From NCBI RefSeq assembly GCF_029852145.1, contig NC_079975.1, forward strand, positions 26,851,364-26,915,363: a stretch of 64,000 nucleotides of DNA. The letters run 5' to 3'. Source of the stretch: Microplitis mediator. Lineage: Eukaryota; Arthropoda; Insecta; Hymenoptera; Braconidae. Shown here one piece after another: positions 44,401 to 57,400 of this stretch (the stretch's first letter is position 1; the number at the start of each line of letters is the position of its first letter). The notes beneath the pieces are model-generated. The model saw only the letters and a program-made list of their open reading frames with translations. It ran no database searches and had not been told where the DNA came from. The position numbers and the translations under genes were made by a program.

Positions 44401-45690
44401 TTTTTTTTATTCAATCGATAATTAAAACTAATAATAATTAGCAGGTTAAATTAAGAAAAAACACTCATGGGTTTTTAAGCATTTAATTTATGGTTTATGC
44501 TGACTCGGCAATAATTCAGTGCTATCTCGCTGATTATAGATAATATCGCACTGACCGCGTTGCAATAATTGCAGAGCGATGAGTACAGCGGTAGTAAAAA
44601 ATATAAAAAAAATGATAATAATAAGAGGAAAGAAGAAAAGAGATTAAATACAAGATACACTGGAGTTGTAAGCTTTCATTGAGTTTATTTATAGCCGACT
44701 TTTTATTTGAACTAGATAATTATTAGTTAAATAAATAGTTATTGGATTTTTTTTATCAATAGAAATTCGATATTTGTTTTGACGGAAAATTTATTTTCCT
44801 TGATATTTTTTTTTATTGCTAGAGATTGGAAGCTGACAGATTCATCAGAGTATTAGATCGTTATAGGCCCGAGGGACTTTTGAGAATATTATCTAGGGTT
44901 GTAGCTTATGGAGTATCGACGTTGTAGTAAAAAGAAGTAGTAAAAGAAATATTGAATTTAGTTCAGCTTGAGATTTTCCTTTGTGTAGTCGATTGTAAAT
45001 TTAAAATTTTTTTTGCTGCAGTAAATTGGGACACTGAGAAGAAGCCTGATTTTTTTGTAAAGAAAATTAAACAAAAAATTTTTTGATTTATATAGAATGG
45101 GAGCAAACAAGATTTTGGAAAATATTTAAAATTTGGAAAACAATTTCAGTGACTGGTCTTTGGTATTTTATATTAAAAAACTTGAAATATTTTTAATTAA
45201 TTTGACAAATTGGAAGTTTATTTAAATCTAATAAACAAGAAATGAAATTTTTGGTCAAAGTTATCTGATACTATACAGTTTATTATTATACTTATGTATA
45301 GTTACTTTGTTACTCGAGTTAAGTAAAGTGTTATAAAGGGAAAAGATGAATGAGACTTGAATAACTTGCAAGAGTCTAGTCGTGTCGAGTGACTAATTAA
45401 AGAGAGTTTTAGAAACTTTTCAAGTTAGACTTTGCTACAAAAGTGATACACACACACATAAATATATGAATATATATATTATACATACGCAATGTTAATC
45501 GATTGTACTTATTTTAATATGATACTACACTTGGCCGATATCTAATAATATTTGGATTTTTGTCAAAACGATAAATTACAACAGAAAAAATATTTTAAAA
45601 AATTGCACCTATAGACTTTTTAATTTTTACTTGTGCAATTTTTTTAATTTTTTCGGATCATTATTTGAATACTCAATTTTTCAGGCTACT

Positions 45691-46442
45691 TAAGGGAGGG
45701 TGGGGCAGAGCGGCCCCCCTGAAATTTTGATAAAAAAAAACATTTTTTTTTTCGACTAATTACTATAAATCCGATATGTTTGCGCATTTTTACCCCTACG
45801 CATGACATTTGGGGCAAAATGAACAAGCGCAAAATTTTGAAAAAGTGATTTCTTCATATTTTTATCGTCAAATTAAAAAAAAATGATTATAATTCCACAT
45901 TTCTAGCCCTACGCATAACACCTGGGGCAAAATGGACCAGCCGAAACTTCCGAAAAAATTATTTTTTCATATTTTTCGGCCGTTTTTCTATGTAAGAGGC
46001 AAATTTGGTCACTAAAAATTTATAAAAATAAAATTTTTTTTTTTAGTTGATAAATTTTTGAAATAAAGTAAAACTATAGAATTGTTTATTTTTTTTTATT
46101 AAATAACAATTAGTAATTAAGGTAATCGAGAGTGAACGATTTATTACACCTTAAAAAATTTTTTTCGAGTAATATAAAACCAAAAATAGTTGTCAAGAGA
46201 AAGAAATACATTCTTAATGATGAAAACAATTTAAAATAAAAAAAAAAACGAAAAAAAAAAATTTTTTTATCACTTTTTGGAGGGGGGGCCGCTCTGCCCC
46301 ACAAAAAATTTTTTTTTTTCAGAATTTTGGCAAAATGTCCATAAATTTGTTCGAAATAGGACAAAAGTAAAGTGATCTTATGGCCGAAAGCCACAAAAAG
46401 TAATAATTGGCTTAGGGGGGCCGCTCTGCCCACCCTCCCCTA
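45691..46442. mobile_element. TA-flanked MITE with GGGGCAGAGCGGCCCCCC TIRs
   Basis: TA then AGGGAGGGTGGGGCAGAGCGG on the left and CCGCTCTGCCCACCCTCCCC then TA on the right are inverted copies. The interior holds inverted, AT-rich arms and the paired words CCCTACGCATGACATTTGGG and CCCTACGCATAACACCTGGG. It is related in style (TA flanks, GGGGAGGG ends) to the insertion at 63117-63639. Non-coding. Confidence 0.8.
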
Positions 46443-48942
46443 TAATTTAATAAAAATGAAAGGTAGAATTTTTAACAATTGATATTTAATAAATCTTCAA
46501 GCGAAATATACGAGTGCAAAATATAGATAAAAATTTTCCGCACATTAACGGTATACTGAACCCAAAAAATATATATCTATATATAATCAGTTCTATTGTA
46601 TTCGGTTGACCTGCTGCGAAAACGAGCAATATAAATGTCTTATAACCAGGATTAGAGTGGCCACATCGTCCGTAACGGAGTAATTGTAATATACACAGAA
46701 CGTTAAGCCATCTTTTATACACCAGGCTATTAAATTTCATATTATATATTACGTATATATAAATTTATCGCACTATATACGTCATCCGATAAGGAGTATC
46801 GCGGGTATTATATTAAAAAATGATCTTTTCAAATAGAAAGCGCAATAGATTTTTAAAAAATTTTAAATGCATAAGCTGTCAGCGTGAGGGAAAAAGGTTA
46901 TTTAGCATTTAATCTTGTTCTGGCGGATCACTTAGCCGCGATCTTAATTAACTTTGTGATTTAAAAGAATGTCTGTGGGGTATAATATCTAGTGGGTTTG
47001 GAGCCGGCAATCGGGAGAACGCATCTAAGCCTTCGGCGAATCTTATTCCTTAACGCAGTAAGAATAGTTGTTACTTTACTTGATATATCTATATATATAC
47101 ATATATATACACATATGTATATGTATTCAGTATCTGTAGAGTTGATACAGAATAAAAGCTGAGGTGGCTAGGAGACCGAGTTTAATTTTAAATATATTTT
47201 TTGCTCGACTTATCAGTCCGGAGATTCGAAGGCTATAAATTTATGTATGGCCGCAGAATGCTTGAGATTATTTATTTAATCCATTATTTTTTAAGGGATT
47301 CTGTTCAGCGATCTACCGCTTGCGTACTTCGCCCCGCGTTCCTGGATATCGATAGATCTATCTGCATCCTTTTACGTGTTTCTGGATTATTTTTACATTT
47401 AACTCAAGGTACTCGATAGCCAAGCCTTTCCGGTTGATGAAAAAAAATTCCACTTGCTAACATCAGTAATCAAAATTTTTTAAGTGATAATTAGCTTTCG
47501 ATTACTCTGCTGACTGCCCGCTATGTAAAAATTTAAAAATTGTCACAATACAATTATTTTTTCCAAGCCCGCGAAATTTAAATTTCAAATTTCAAATTAA
47601 AAATTAAAAATTTTTTCTACTGAAATTTAATGGAAAAAATTTTGAATATTTATTTAAATTCATAAAATTATATGTGGAATAAAATAGAGGATTAAAATAT
47701 AAAAATGTATGATATTTAAATATTTATATTTTTAAAACAAGAGTGTAATCCTAGTGAAGATTAAGGGATTAAAATCCCGTCGTATTCTTAGTGTCAGAAA
47801 ACTGAGACTGCATTATGAAAATTGAGCTCGCTTTAAAAACAAGACTAACAAATACAATAAAATCTACTTTTTAACTTCCTAGTAGAAAAACGCGACACCG
47901 TAGATTTAAAAAGTCAGCTGTAATTACATCCGATATTTGCGGCGGGTTAATTTTATTTATAAATAAATTTATATTATCATTTTTTCCGATATTATTAAAA
48001 TACTTGTCCTTGATCGCACAGACAGAGTTATTCTGCAATAAGCGCGAGATACATTTAACTATATATATATATAGAGAGAGGCGATATCTTGGATGGCTTA
48101 GTGGCTAAATCGAAAAAGTTTTTCGTGTACGTGCACCAGTCGGCTGCCGGTCTGCTGCTGCAGATGTAAAAGAATGAGGAAAAGGGTTAGAAACAATAAT
48201 AAGAAAAGTAACCGAAGGAAAATAAAAAATAAAGTCAGGTCAGAAGAGGAAAGTTGTGAAAAAATAAAAAAACGTATGGTATATAAGTTGAGAAAAGTGG
48301 AAATATGTTTTGGTTTACTTTAATGTGCCGGAGAATGAAACTGTGAAATCTTGATAAACTCGATTACCAGCCAGATATGTTTAGCTTTGTATATATATAT
48401 ATATATATATTTATAAAGGCTAATACCTGTTTTATCCGACGGTGTAACAACTTTAGCTTAAAATGGTAAAGTGTCATTAAACGTAATACTAATTTACGTT
48501 AGTAACATTTAATGATGTTATTTATTAAGTTTGTTAGTTTGTTGGTCGGATGACAGTAAGACTTTTTAACTGTGGATTTAATATTGTTGTGCGATAAACT
48601 TGATAGTCTATTGCTTAATCAGTAAGCTTAGATGGGTGTTGTATTAGTGTGTATGTGTATTTGTGTGTATAATGTTACAACTCCATGAATATCTAAATTC
48701 TAATGAATGTTTTCTCGTTGTTAAACTTGTTCAAGGGGAAGAATATACCAAGATACAAACTACTCGAGAAGTACGGGCTGTATTTAATGTTTAAATCCTT
48801 ACTTGTACAACAGTTTCAGCTTCTTCATGTGGAATATTTATTTTTAATTTATGCTCTGTTGTGTTATTTTCGTTTCACTGGATTCTTTTATAAAATATAT
48901 CAACTTTTAAGTATATCTAGATTGTTTTTACTGATCACTACA

Positions 48943-49140
48943 CTGTAAAAAATCGGGAATCAATCCTGGAGTGATTACGGGGTTAATTTGAATCCGCATT
49001 CACTCCGAATCAGAGTTTTAATATTCAAAAAAACTCCCATTTGGATTAAGTTCCACTCCGAGGACATTAAATAAATAAACAGTAATTCACTCCGAATTTA
49101 ACCCACGTTTACTCCGAAAATTGTTAATTTCGTCGATGAT
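48943..49140. repeat. Partial element with ACACTGTAAAAAAT left end
   Basis: Begins like the 23332 and 37617 elements (ACACTGTAAAAAATC) but continues with repeats of CACTCCGAAT/AATTCACTCCG in both orientations. The right terminus was not found. Similar ACTCC-rich relics with GTGTAAAAAATTTT starts lie in intron 2 of all three M13 genes. Confidence 0.45.
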
Positions 49141-49904
49141 TGTGATATTGACGGGTAAATTTATTTACATGTGGGATTTTTAATCGCGTGTTCGTGAAGT
49201 CAAAGACATTTTGACTGGCAGTTTTAAATTAATTTTTGAACTAATTGCAGGCTGAGTTGAGAACACTGGGGGGGGGGGGGGAGGTGAAAAATTGTGTGTT
49301 AATGTCGTTGAATTTACTGAAGGCTTGTTCTTTTGAGTTGCATTAAATTTTTTTTTGACAGCACGTCAAATCGCCTTTTTATCGGATGACAAAAGCTCAA
49401 AGGACGATATTGATTTAAAATTACGATAACTCTGTGAAAAATATAAAGGAAGTAAATCAAAGCCATCGATTGGCCATTTTAAAGCTTTCAGATGTAATCA
49501 GGCAATTTAGTCGGTGATTTTTTTATAAAAAAATATTAACAAGTGAATAAAAAAAATTTTAGATTATTTTCTATTGATACATTTGATATAATTCTACAAA
49601 AAGTTATTTCAGTGATAAATCTTTTATTGAAAATGAATTTTTATCAATTTCCGTATGAAGATCCTGATTAAAGTTATAGCCTCGAAATAGCTCCCTACTA
49701 ATTGATGTAAAAAATGATAAAAGGATGACTATTAGTTGAGATAATTTAAATAATAGGTTTCCGTTTAAAATAACGATTACAGATGTGAAAAAAATATAAT
49801 CATAGAACACAATGTAACACACATCCTGTGAACTAGTTTAAATAGACACAATGTCGCTATTGTCGGCTCATTAGTTTTCGCTGAAAACTAAAACGCAAAA
49901 GAAA

Positions 49905-52900
49905 ATGAAGTTTAAAATAATACTGTGAGTATTTTTACACAGAAAAAGAGATATCTTGAGTCAAGAAAATATTTTTGAAGACAAACGTTTTCGGGAACCA
50001 AGTCAAGATTTTCTTGAGCCAAGAGAATTCGTCTTGGTTGGAGAAGATTTCTACTTTATCTGAGAAAATTTAGGTCTCCAAAAAAATTTTCTTGAATCAA
50101 GAATATTTACCTTCAGTAAAGAATTTTTTTTTTGTGTGTAGGCATAATAATAATTATTTGTGTGGTTCTACGTAAAGTAATAAATTTTGCCGCAGGTTTT
50201 TCCTAACGGCCAGCACATTTGGGAGTATCATAAGCCCATGGGAAAGTCACGGTAGCCATGAAGATCGTGGGTGGTTTTTGGATGCTGAAAAAGATACTGT
50301 TGATTTGAAAGATATTAGTGTTTGTAATACTAACGACTGCACAAACCTTGGTTCGTATTTATGTTTCATTGTTAATTTATAGTGTAAAAAATTTTCTGAG
50401 TTAATATTTTATATTTATTGTGATTCCCTCAAGATAAAATTCACTCCAGAGGAATTTATTTTAGCTTTGAAACCCCGGGTTGGAGTAGAGAGAATGCGAA
50501 CTGAAGTAAAATTTATATTCCCTCTGGAATCACTCCTGATTTTTTATTATCTATTATTTATAGGATAAGAATTTAGTATCAATAGATTTTTTTCTGTAGC
50601 TCATGAGATTTTGAGTGGAATGAATCAATCAGCAGATCCATGTGAGGATTTTTATGAATTCACATGCGGATCATTCAAAAATACTCATCCTATTCCTGGC
50701 CATACTGCTATTTGGGGAAGATTTTTTATGTTTCAACAATTAGTTTATCAGCGTTTGAGGGGTAATTTTTATAATTCATACTTATAATCATTTTTTATGA
50801 AAAGCTATAAGTAAACTTTGTCATTATCAGCAATTTTGGAAACAACTCCTGAGCCGGAAGATATTTTACCAGTGAGACAGGCCAAAAAATGGTATCAGTC
50901 TTGTATGGACGCAGGTAAGAATCGAATGATCTTAGGCGAATTTTTTTCTGATTGATAATTTGAAAATTTTTTTACAGAGGCACTCGAAAGACGAGGCTTG
51001 GATCCGATAGAATCTGTTTTGATGCAAGTTGGAGGCTGGCCGATGACTATTGACGCCGAAGAATGGGACGAAACTGAGCATCCGTGGCAGCGAATTGAGC
51101 AACACTATTTTCAAATTACTGGCTCTTATGTATTTTACAAATTTGATCCTGATTTGACCAACAGTACCGTGTTTAAAGTAATTTAATTATCAATTTAAAT
51201 ACGAATATTTTACTGTTTTATGTGGATTCTAAGTAATTATTTATGCAGATGGAGAAAGGCGATCTTCCGCTCCTCGACAAACTTCCGTTTGAATTCCAAG
51301 ATTATACAGGAGAGGAGTATGAAAATTACAAGACATTCATTACGGCCGTAGCTCTAATTTTTGTTGAAAACAACAGAGCAAATGTCTCCCTTGACATGGT
51401 TGAAAAAGATGCCGCCGATTTAATTGAGTTTGAAAAACAATTAAGTTTGGTAAAATTAATTTTAGTAATAAAATAAAAATATTTATTCGTCTTTATTAAT
51501 ATAAATAATTTTATTATAAGATTTCAAAGGAGAAAAGTAAGAATGTCAAGACTTTTGACGATTTTCAATCTTGGTACGATGAGAAAACAGTCGATCGAGG
51601 CAACAAAGTATGTCCACTTAATAACTATTAGTTTACTTACGAGTTTATTAATTGAAATATTTATCTTATGCAGATTAGAGTGAAAAAGTTAATAAGAAGA
51701 ATATTGGAAACAGTAAATTATGATGTAGAAAATATTAAGTACGTATCATCAGACAATATGGAGTACTTCATTAAATTGAATGAATTAATGAACAAAACTC
51801 CCAAGCGAACTATAAGTGAGTACTGAATTTATCTAAATTTTTTATCAAAAATTACTATTTATTGTTAATTTATTTATTTCAGTGAATTATATCCACTGGG
51901 ATTTTGTAAGTGAAATGCTTACGGCAACAATCGACGATATGCGCGATATATTTTTTGAATTAATGAGCAAAGAAGTTGGAGTCACGGAAAGAGAGCCGCG
52001 GTATAAATTTTTCCATGCAATATTTATTTTTTCACGATTTACGCGACGTTGGCCGCGCGAGCCTTCGGCGCGTGGAGCAAACGCGAGCTTTGATAACGAA
52101 TTTTTAGAGACTTTTTGATGAAAAAATTTTTTTTTAGGTGGATGGAGTGTACAAGACTAGTAAGAATGGCCAAAGCAACTGGATACGCATTTGCTGAAAA
52201 ATATTTTTCCCAAACCGTAAATACTAATGTTAAAAGTTTGGTCGATAATGTATGCGATGAAATGAAAGTACAGATACATAGATCAGATTGGCTGGATGAT
52301 ACAACTAAGAAAATAGTTACGGACAAAATTGACGACATGGGACTTTTTGAAGGCACTCCTAGCTGGTATAAGAACAGAACATACGTTCTCAATGCATACA
52401 AAGGGGTAAAATTTTTAATTTAACTCTCAGAATAAATAATTTAAATAAATATTAACGCGTCATAAATATTCTTAGCTGGTCATTGGCAACAGTCTCTTTG
52501 ATAATGTACTCAGTTATAAAAAATATGAAATGAGAGAAAAACTGCGCAATGTAGTGAACGCAATATACGTCGACCAAAGGTAAAATTTAATTAACTTATG
52601 GTTTCGAATAATTTTTACCATTGGCATTTTTTTTCTTAGTAACGATATCGACGTGCTTGAAGTTAACGCATACTATGAGCCTTATTCTAATGTTATGGGT
52701 AAGATTAAGTCATGAAAGTAAACATAATCCTCGAATATTTACATTAATTTTATAAAATAAAAATTTCTAGTTCTACCTGTTGCCGATTTGCAGCCGCCAT
52801 TTTTCACTGACAGTCTTCCCAAGTTAGTAATAAAAATTATATATATGAAAAAATATCTACAATTGAAAAATTTAATAAAATAATAATAATTATTATCTAG

Positions 52901-53702
52901 TAACGTTAACTACGGAATGATTGGGACCGTGATTGGTCATGAATTAGGACACGCCTATGACATCAACGGTATTTCAAAATGGAAACTATTTGAAAAATAA
53001 ATCCATTGATAGATTTTTATAACAAATATTTGTTTAACAGGGATGAAAGTAGGACTAGAAAGTCAAGATCTCGAACTTCCTGAGCCGATAATGAACGCGT
53101 TTTATCAACGCGCAGAATGTTTCATCGATCAATTTAAAAAATATTTTAGGGACCCGAAGCCTGATACCGAAACTGCTTCCGAAGACAGAGTATTTATTTA
53201 ATAAAATTATTTATTTTTCATTCACAAAAAAGAAATTACTCAATTAAATACTCATTCAAATTTACAAAGGAAGGAAAACTAAGTCGTCATACTCAAGGAG
53301 AAAATATGGCAGACACGACGGGGCTGAACGCAGTTTACGATGCCTGGAAGAGAATACTAGCAAAGAAAGGTCCTGAAAGTAAACTACCTGGTTTTGAAAA
53401 GTATTCCGACGAGCAAATGTTCTTCATTGGATTTGGATCCGTACGTTTATTTTTAATCTTCGGTTGATTGTATTAAAAAAAATGATATCATTTATCTAAA
53501 CTTTATTTATTCTTGTAAACAGTTGTGGTGCACAATATCTACGGAGCAGTACGCAAAAGCAGCACTTGATCGAGACGAACACAGTCCCGCAAAAATAAGA
53601 GTACTTGGCGCTGCTTCGAACAGCGAAGATTTTGCCCGGGCTTTCAATTGTCCGAAAGGCAGCCCGATGAACCCCGAACAGAAATGTAATATTTGGTCCT
53701 AA
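49905..53702 (+). CDS. Secreted neprilysin-like M13 metallopeptidase, copy A (17 exons, 739 aa)
   Basis: Zinc endopeptidase of the neprilysin family, predicted extracellular; substrates are probably peptides. Exons: 49905-49924, 50196-50350, 50600-50761, 50831-50914, 50978-51177, 51249-51449, 51521-51607, 51674-51815, 51883-52000, 52138-52405, 52476-52579, 52640-52698, 52771-52822, 52901-52968, 53041-53189, 53270-53440, 53523-53702. All joins are GT-AG and in phase. A signal peptide (MKFKIILFFLTASTFGSIIS) replaces the usual type II anchor. Motifs: DPCEDFYEFTCGSF, VNAYYEPYSN, zinc site GHELGHAYD (His564, Glu565, His568), GENMAD (Glu634 as third ligand, Asp638), DEHSPAKIRV and the ending MNPEQKCNIWS. 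The zinc motif reads HELGH, where M13 enzymes usually have HExTH. This copy is the most diverged of the three. Venom, reproductive-tract or haemolymph roles are possible but not shown by the sequence. Confidence 0.95.
49938..50138. mobile_element. 201-bp TA-flanked insertion in intron 1 of M13 copy A
   Basis: Copies B and C read AGTATTTTTAGGCATA at this place. Copy A reads AGTATTTTTA, then CACAGAAAAAG...TTTTTTGTGTG, then TAGGCATA. The empty paralogous sites therefore define the insertion and a TA duplication exactly. The interior contains repeated TCAAGA and TTCTTGA words in both orientations. Non-coding. Confidence 0.85.
52020..52100 (+). other. Conserved GC-rich hairpin in intron 9 of M13 genes (copy A)
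   Basis: Within an AT-rich intron, the patch GCGCGAGCC-TTC-GGCGCGTGG can form an 8-bp stem with one mismatch, followed by AGCAAACGCGAG. The same patch occurs in copies B (56360-56412) and C (61290-61342) with only one to three changes. It could be structured RNA, an old inserted repeat or simply recent-duplication identity. Confidence 0.4.
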
Positions 53703-54422
53703 TACTCTATTAGGACACATACTGAACCCAAAAAAGCCAATCCAAGACGCAGGCGCAAGAAACCTCATCCCTCGGTTCTTTATTGGTCAAAATATTATAA
53801 TCAATTGAAATATTCTATTTACAAATACAATATATGTTGAAATATGATCTTTTAATATACTCTATATATACATTTGAATTAAAAATGATACATTATGTAA
53901 ATTACTTGTTTTATTTTGAATCTTATGCTTAGAAATCTAAATAATAATTTTCAAAATTTTTTTCTGAAATATTTTTTTTTTCAATAGCCCAAGTGTCTCC
54001 CTCTAAAATAAAACAGAGACCATTTCTGTATATTTTCTAATTTTCGAGATATTAAAAAAATAAAAATGAAAAATTAGAGAAATACTAAAATTTTGAATTT
54101 TGAAGAAAAGTTTTGGAAATGATATTTAAGGTCAGTTGGTTAAATATTAATTAAAAATAAAATTTTATCAATCTTCGCGAGTTCTGAGTTATATAATTAT
54201 GTCATAGCCTTGTTATTATTTTCTATCAACCTCTATTTCAAGTTAAAAAAGTGTAGACATTGTATGAGATGATTATACAACGATCATAACAAATGAGGAA
54301 AAAATATTGTAATCGAAAGACGCGGTTTCACAAACAACCAGCAAAATAATATAAATAGATGATATGTCGCTTTTGTCAGCTCACTCATTAGTCTTCGCTG
54401 AAAACGGAACCGCTGAGTAAAA
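53703..54422. other. Spacer between M13 copies A and B
   Basis: AT-rich downstream flank of copy A and upstream flank of copy B. From about 54090 (TTTTGAATTTTGAAGAAAAG) onward it is homologous to 59030-59363 upstream of copy C, so the promoter region was duplicated with the gene. TCGCTTTTGTCAGCTCACTC near 54366 is also shared with A (49852) and C, and may lie close to the transcription start. Confidence 0.55.
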
Positions 54423-57400
54423 ATGAAGTTCAAAATAATACTGTAAGTATTTTTAGGCATAATAATAATTAGTTGTGTGTTTCTATGTAATAGAACAAAT
54501 TTTGCCGCAGGTTTTGCCTAACGGCCAGCACTTTTGGGAGTAACATAAGCCCATGGGAAAGTCACGATGGCGATAAAGATGCTGGGTGGTTTTTAGAGAC
54601 TGAAAAGGATACTATTGACGTCAGAGAAGTTAATGTTTGTAATACTAACGACTGCATAGCTCTCGGTTCGTATTTATGATTCACAAATAATTTATAGTGT
54701 AAAAAATTTTTAGAATAAACGCGGCTTGGATTTTATATTTATTGTAATTTCTCCAAAGTAAAAATCACTTTGAGAGAAAGTTTATTTTAACATTAAAACT
54801 CCAGATCGGATCGGAGTAAATGCGAATAAAAGTAAAATTCATATTTCCTCTGAATTCTCTCCCCATTGTTTATTATGTAGTACCTCCACGATAAAATTTG
54901 AGTATAATTTAATTTTTTTCTTCAGCTAAGGACCTTTCGGGCGGAATGAATAAATCCGCAAATCCATGTGAGGATTTCTATGAATACACGTGCGGATTAT
55001 TTGAAAAAACTCATCCTCTTCCTGCTTATACTCCTATTTGGGGTAGACCTTACATGTTTCAACAAATGGTTTATCAACGTTTGAAAAGTATTTATCATAA
55101 TTTACAGTTAATTATTTTTCTATAAAAAGTTTTGAGTAAATTTTGTATTTATTAGCAATTTTGGAAACAACTCCTGAGCCGGACGATATTTTGCCAGTGA
55201 GACAGGCCAAGAAATGGTATCGCGCTTGCATGGATTCAGGTAAGTATCGAATGGTCTTGGGCGAGTTTTTTTCTGATTGATAATTTAACAATTTATTAAC
55301 AGAGACACTTGAAAAACGAGGCTTAGATCCGATAGAATCTGTTTTGATGCAAGTTGGAGGCTGGCCGATGACTATTGACGCCGAAGAATGGGACGAAAGT
55401 GAGCATCCGTGGCAGCGAATCGAGCAACACTATTTCCAAATTACTGGCTCTTATGTATTTTACAAATTTATGCCTGATTGGTCAAACACTACCGTGGTTA
55501 AAGTAATTTAATCATCAATTCAATTACGAATATTTGACTGTTTTATGTGGATTCTAAATAATTATTTATGCAGGTTGAGCCAGGCGATCTTCCACTCCGC
55601 AATAAACTTCCGTTTGAATTCAAAAATTATGAAGGAGAAGAATATGAAAATTACAAGGAATTCATTTCAGCCGTAGCTCTACTTTTTGTTACATACAACA
55701 GCGCAAATATTGCTCTTGAGGATATTTACAAAGATGCCAGCGATTTAATTGAGTTTGAAAAACAATTAAGTTTGGTAATATTAATTTTAGTAATTAGAAA
55801 AAAATATTTATTGGTGATGATTTATTTAAATGATTTGTTTAATAGATTTCAGACAGCGAAAGTGAGGATGCCGAGATTGTCAAGACTTTGGATGAGTTTC
55901 AAGAGTGGTACGACAAAAATACAGTCGATCAAGGCAACAAAGTATGTCAGATTATTATCTTACTTACGAATTTATTTATTAAAATATTTATTACGCAGGT
56001 TACGGTGAAAAAATTAGTCAGAGGATTATTGGAAACAGTAAATCATGACCCAGAAAATGTCAAGTACTTATCAGTAGCCAGTATGGAGTATTTTGTTAAA
56101 TTGCTCGAACTGATGAACAAAACTCCCAAGCGAACTATAAGTAAGAAATAAATTTATCTAAATTATCTATTAAAGATTATATTTTTTTATTTATTTATTT
56201 CAGTAAATTATATCCACTGGGATTTTATTTGTGAGATGCTTGCGACAACGACCGAAGATATGCGCGATGTATTTTTTGTGTTAATGAACAAACAATTTGG
56301 AGTCTCGAAAAGAGAGCCACGGTATAAATTTTTCCATGCAATTATTTATTTCTTCACGATTTACGCGACGTTGGCTGCGCGAGCCTTCGGCGCGTGGAGT
56401 AAACGCGAGCATTGATAACGAATTTTTAGCGACTTTTTAATGAAAAAAATATATTTTCAGCTCAGTCGAGTGTGCAAAAGAAATAAAAATGCTCGAAGCA
56501 AATGGATACGCATTCGCTGAAAAATATTTTTCCACAGACGTCGATACTAATGTTAGAAATTTGGTTGACAACGTAGGCGAGGAAATGAAAATACAGATAC
56601 AAAGATCAGATTGGCTGGACGATAATACTAAGAAGATAGTTACCGACAAAATTGACAATATGGGAATATTTGTAGGCACTCCTGAAGAGTATAAAAACAG
56701 AACATACGTTCTAAATTCATATAAAGGGGTAAAATTTTTAATTTAACTTTCGGAATAAATAATTAAAAAAATTATTAACGCGTAATAAATATTTTTAGCT
56801 TGTCATCAGCAACAATCACTTTGATAATGTACTCAGTTATAAAAAATATGAGATGAGAGAAAAATTACGCGAGGCATTGGACGGCCAAGCACCCGCAGAA
56901 GAGTAAAATTTAATTTCCTTATGATTTTAAATGAATTTTACAATTGTAATTTTTTTTTCTAGTGACTCGGATATGGACATACTTGAAGTTAATGCTTACT
57001 ATGATCCTTACTCCAATGCTATAGGTAAGATTAAATCATAAAAATAAACATAATCCTCGAATATTTACATTAATTTCATAACTTAAAAATTTCTAGTTAT
57101 ACCTGTGTCCGTTTTGCAGCCCCCATTTTTCACTTTAAGTCTTCCCAAGTTAGTATTGAAAACTATATAACAAATATATTTTACGGTAAAAACATTTACT
57201 GGGCTAATATAAAATAATAATAATTATGATTATCTAGTAACATTAACTATGGAATGATTGGAGCAGTGATCGGGCACGAATTAGGACACGCCTATGACGT
57301 TAACGGTATTTTAAAATGGAAATTATTTAAAAAATGAATAAGATGAGATTTTTACAATAAATATTTGTTCAACAGGGTTGAAAATAGGTCTACAACAACA

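Larger units (their letters stand above)
40682..49904. other. 9 kb without a recognised gene between twin exons and the M13 cluster
   Basis: I looked on the minus strand for the missing twin leucine-rich-repeat exons and found none. What was seen is listed separately: possible TIR element 40966-41877, repeat 43612-44400, relic 45520-45690, MITE 45691-46442, and a family terminus at 48943. A mixed-composition patch at 42110-42480 and TA-rich microsatellites near 47085-47120, 48060 and 48392-48412 complete the picture. A G12 run lies at 49271-49282. Confidence 0.45.

Noticed and set aside
52040..52090. Possible tRNA in the GC-rich patch of M13 intron 9
   Set aside because: No cloverleaf, no A/B-box pair and no T-loop consensus; only a single hairpin is supported.
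52039..52401. Minus-strand frames opposite exon 10 of the M13 genes (also 56437-56679 and 61363-61650)
   Set aside because: Antisense shadows, present in all three copies only because the exons are conserved.
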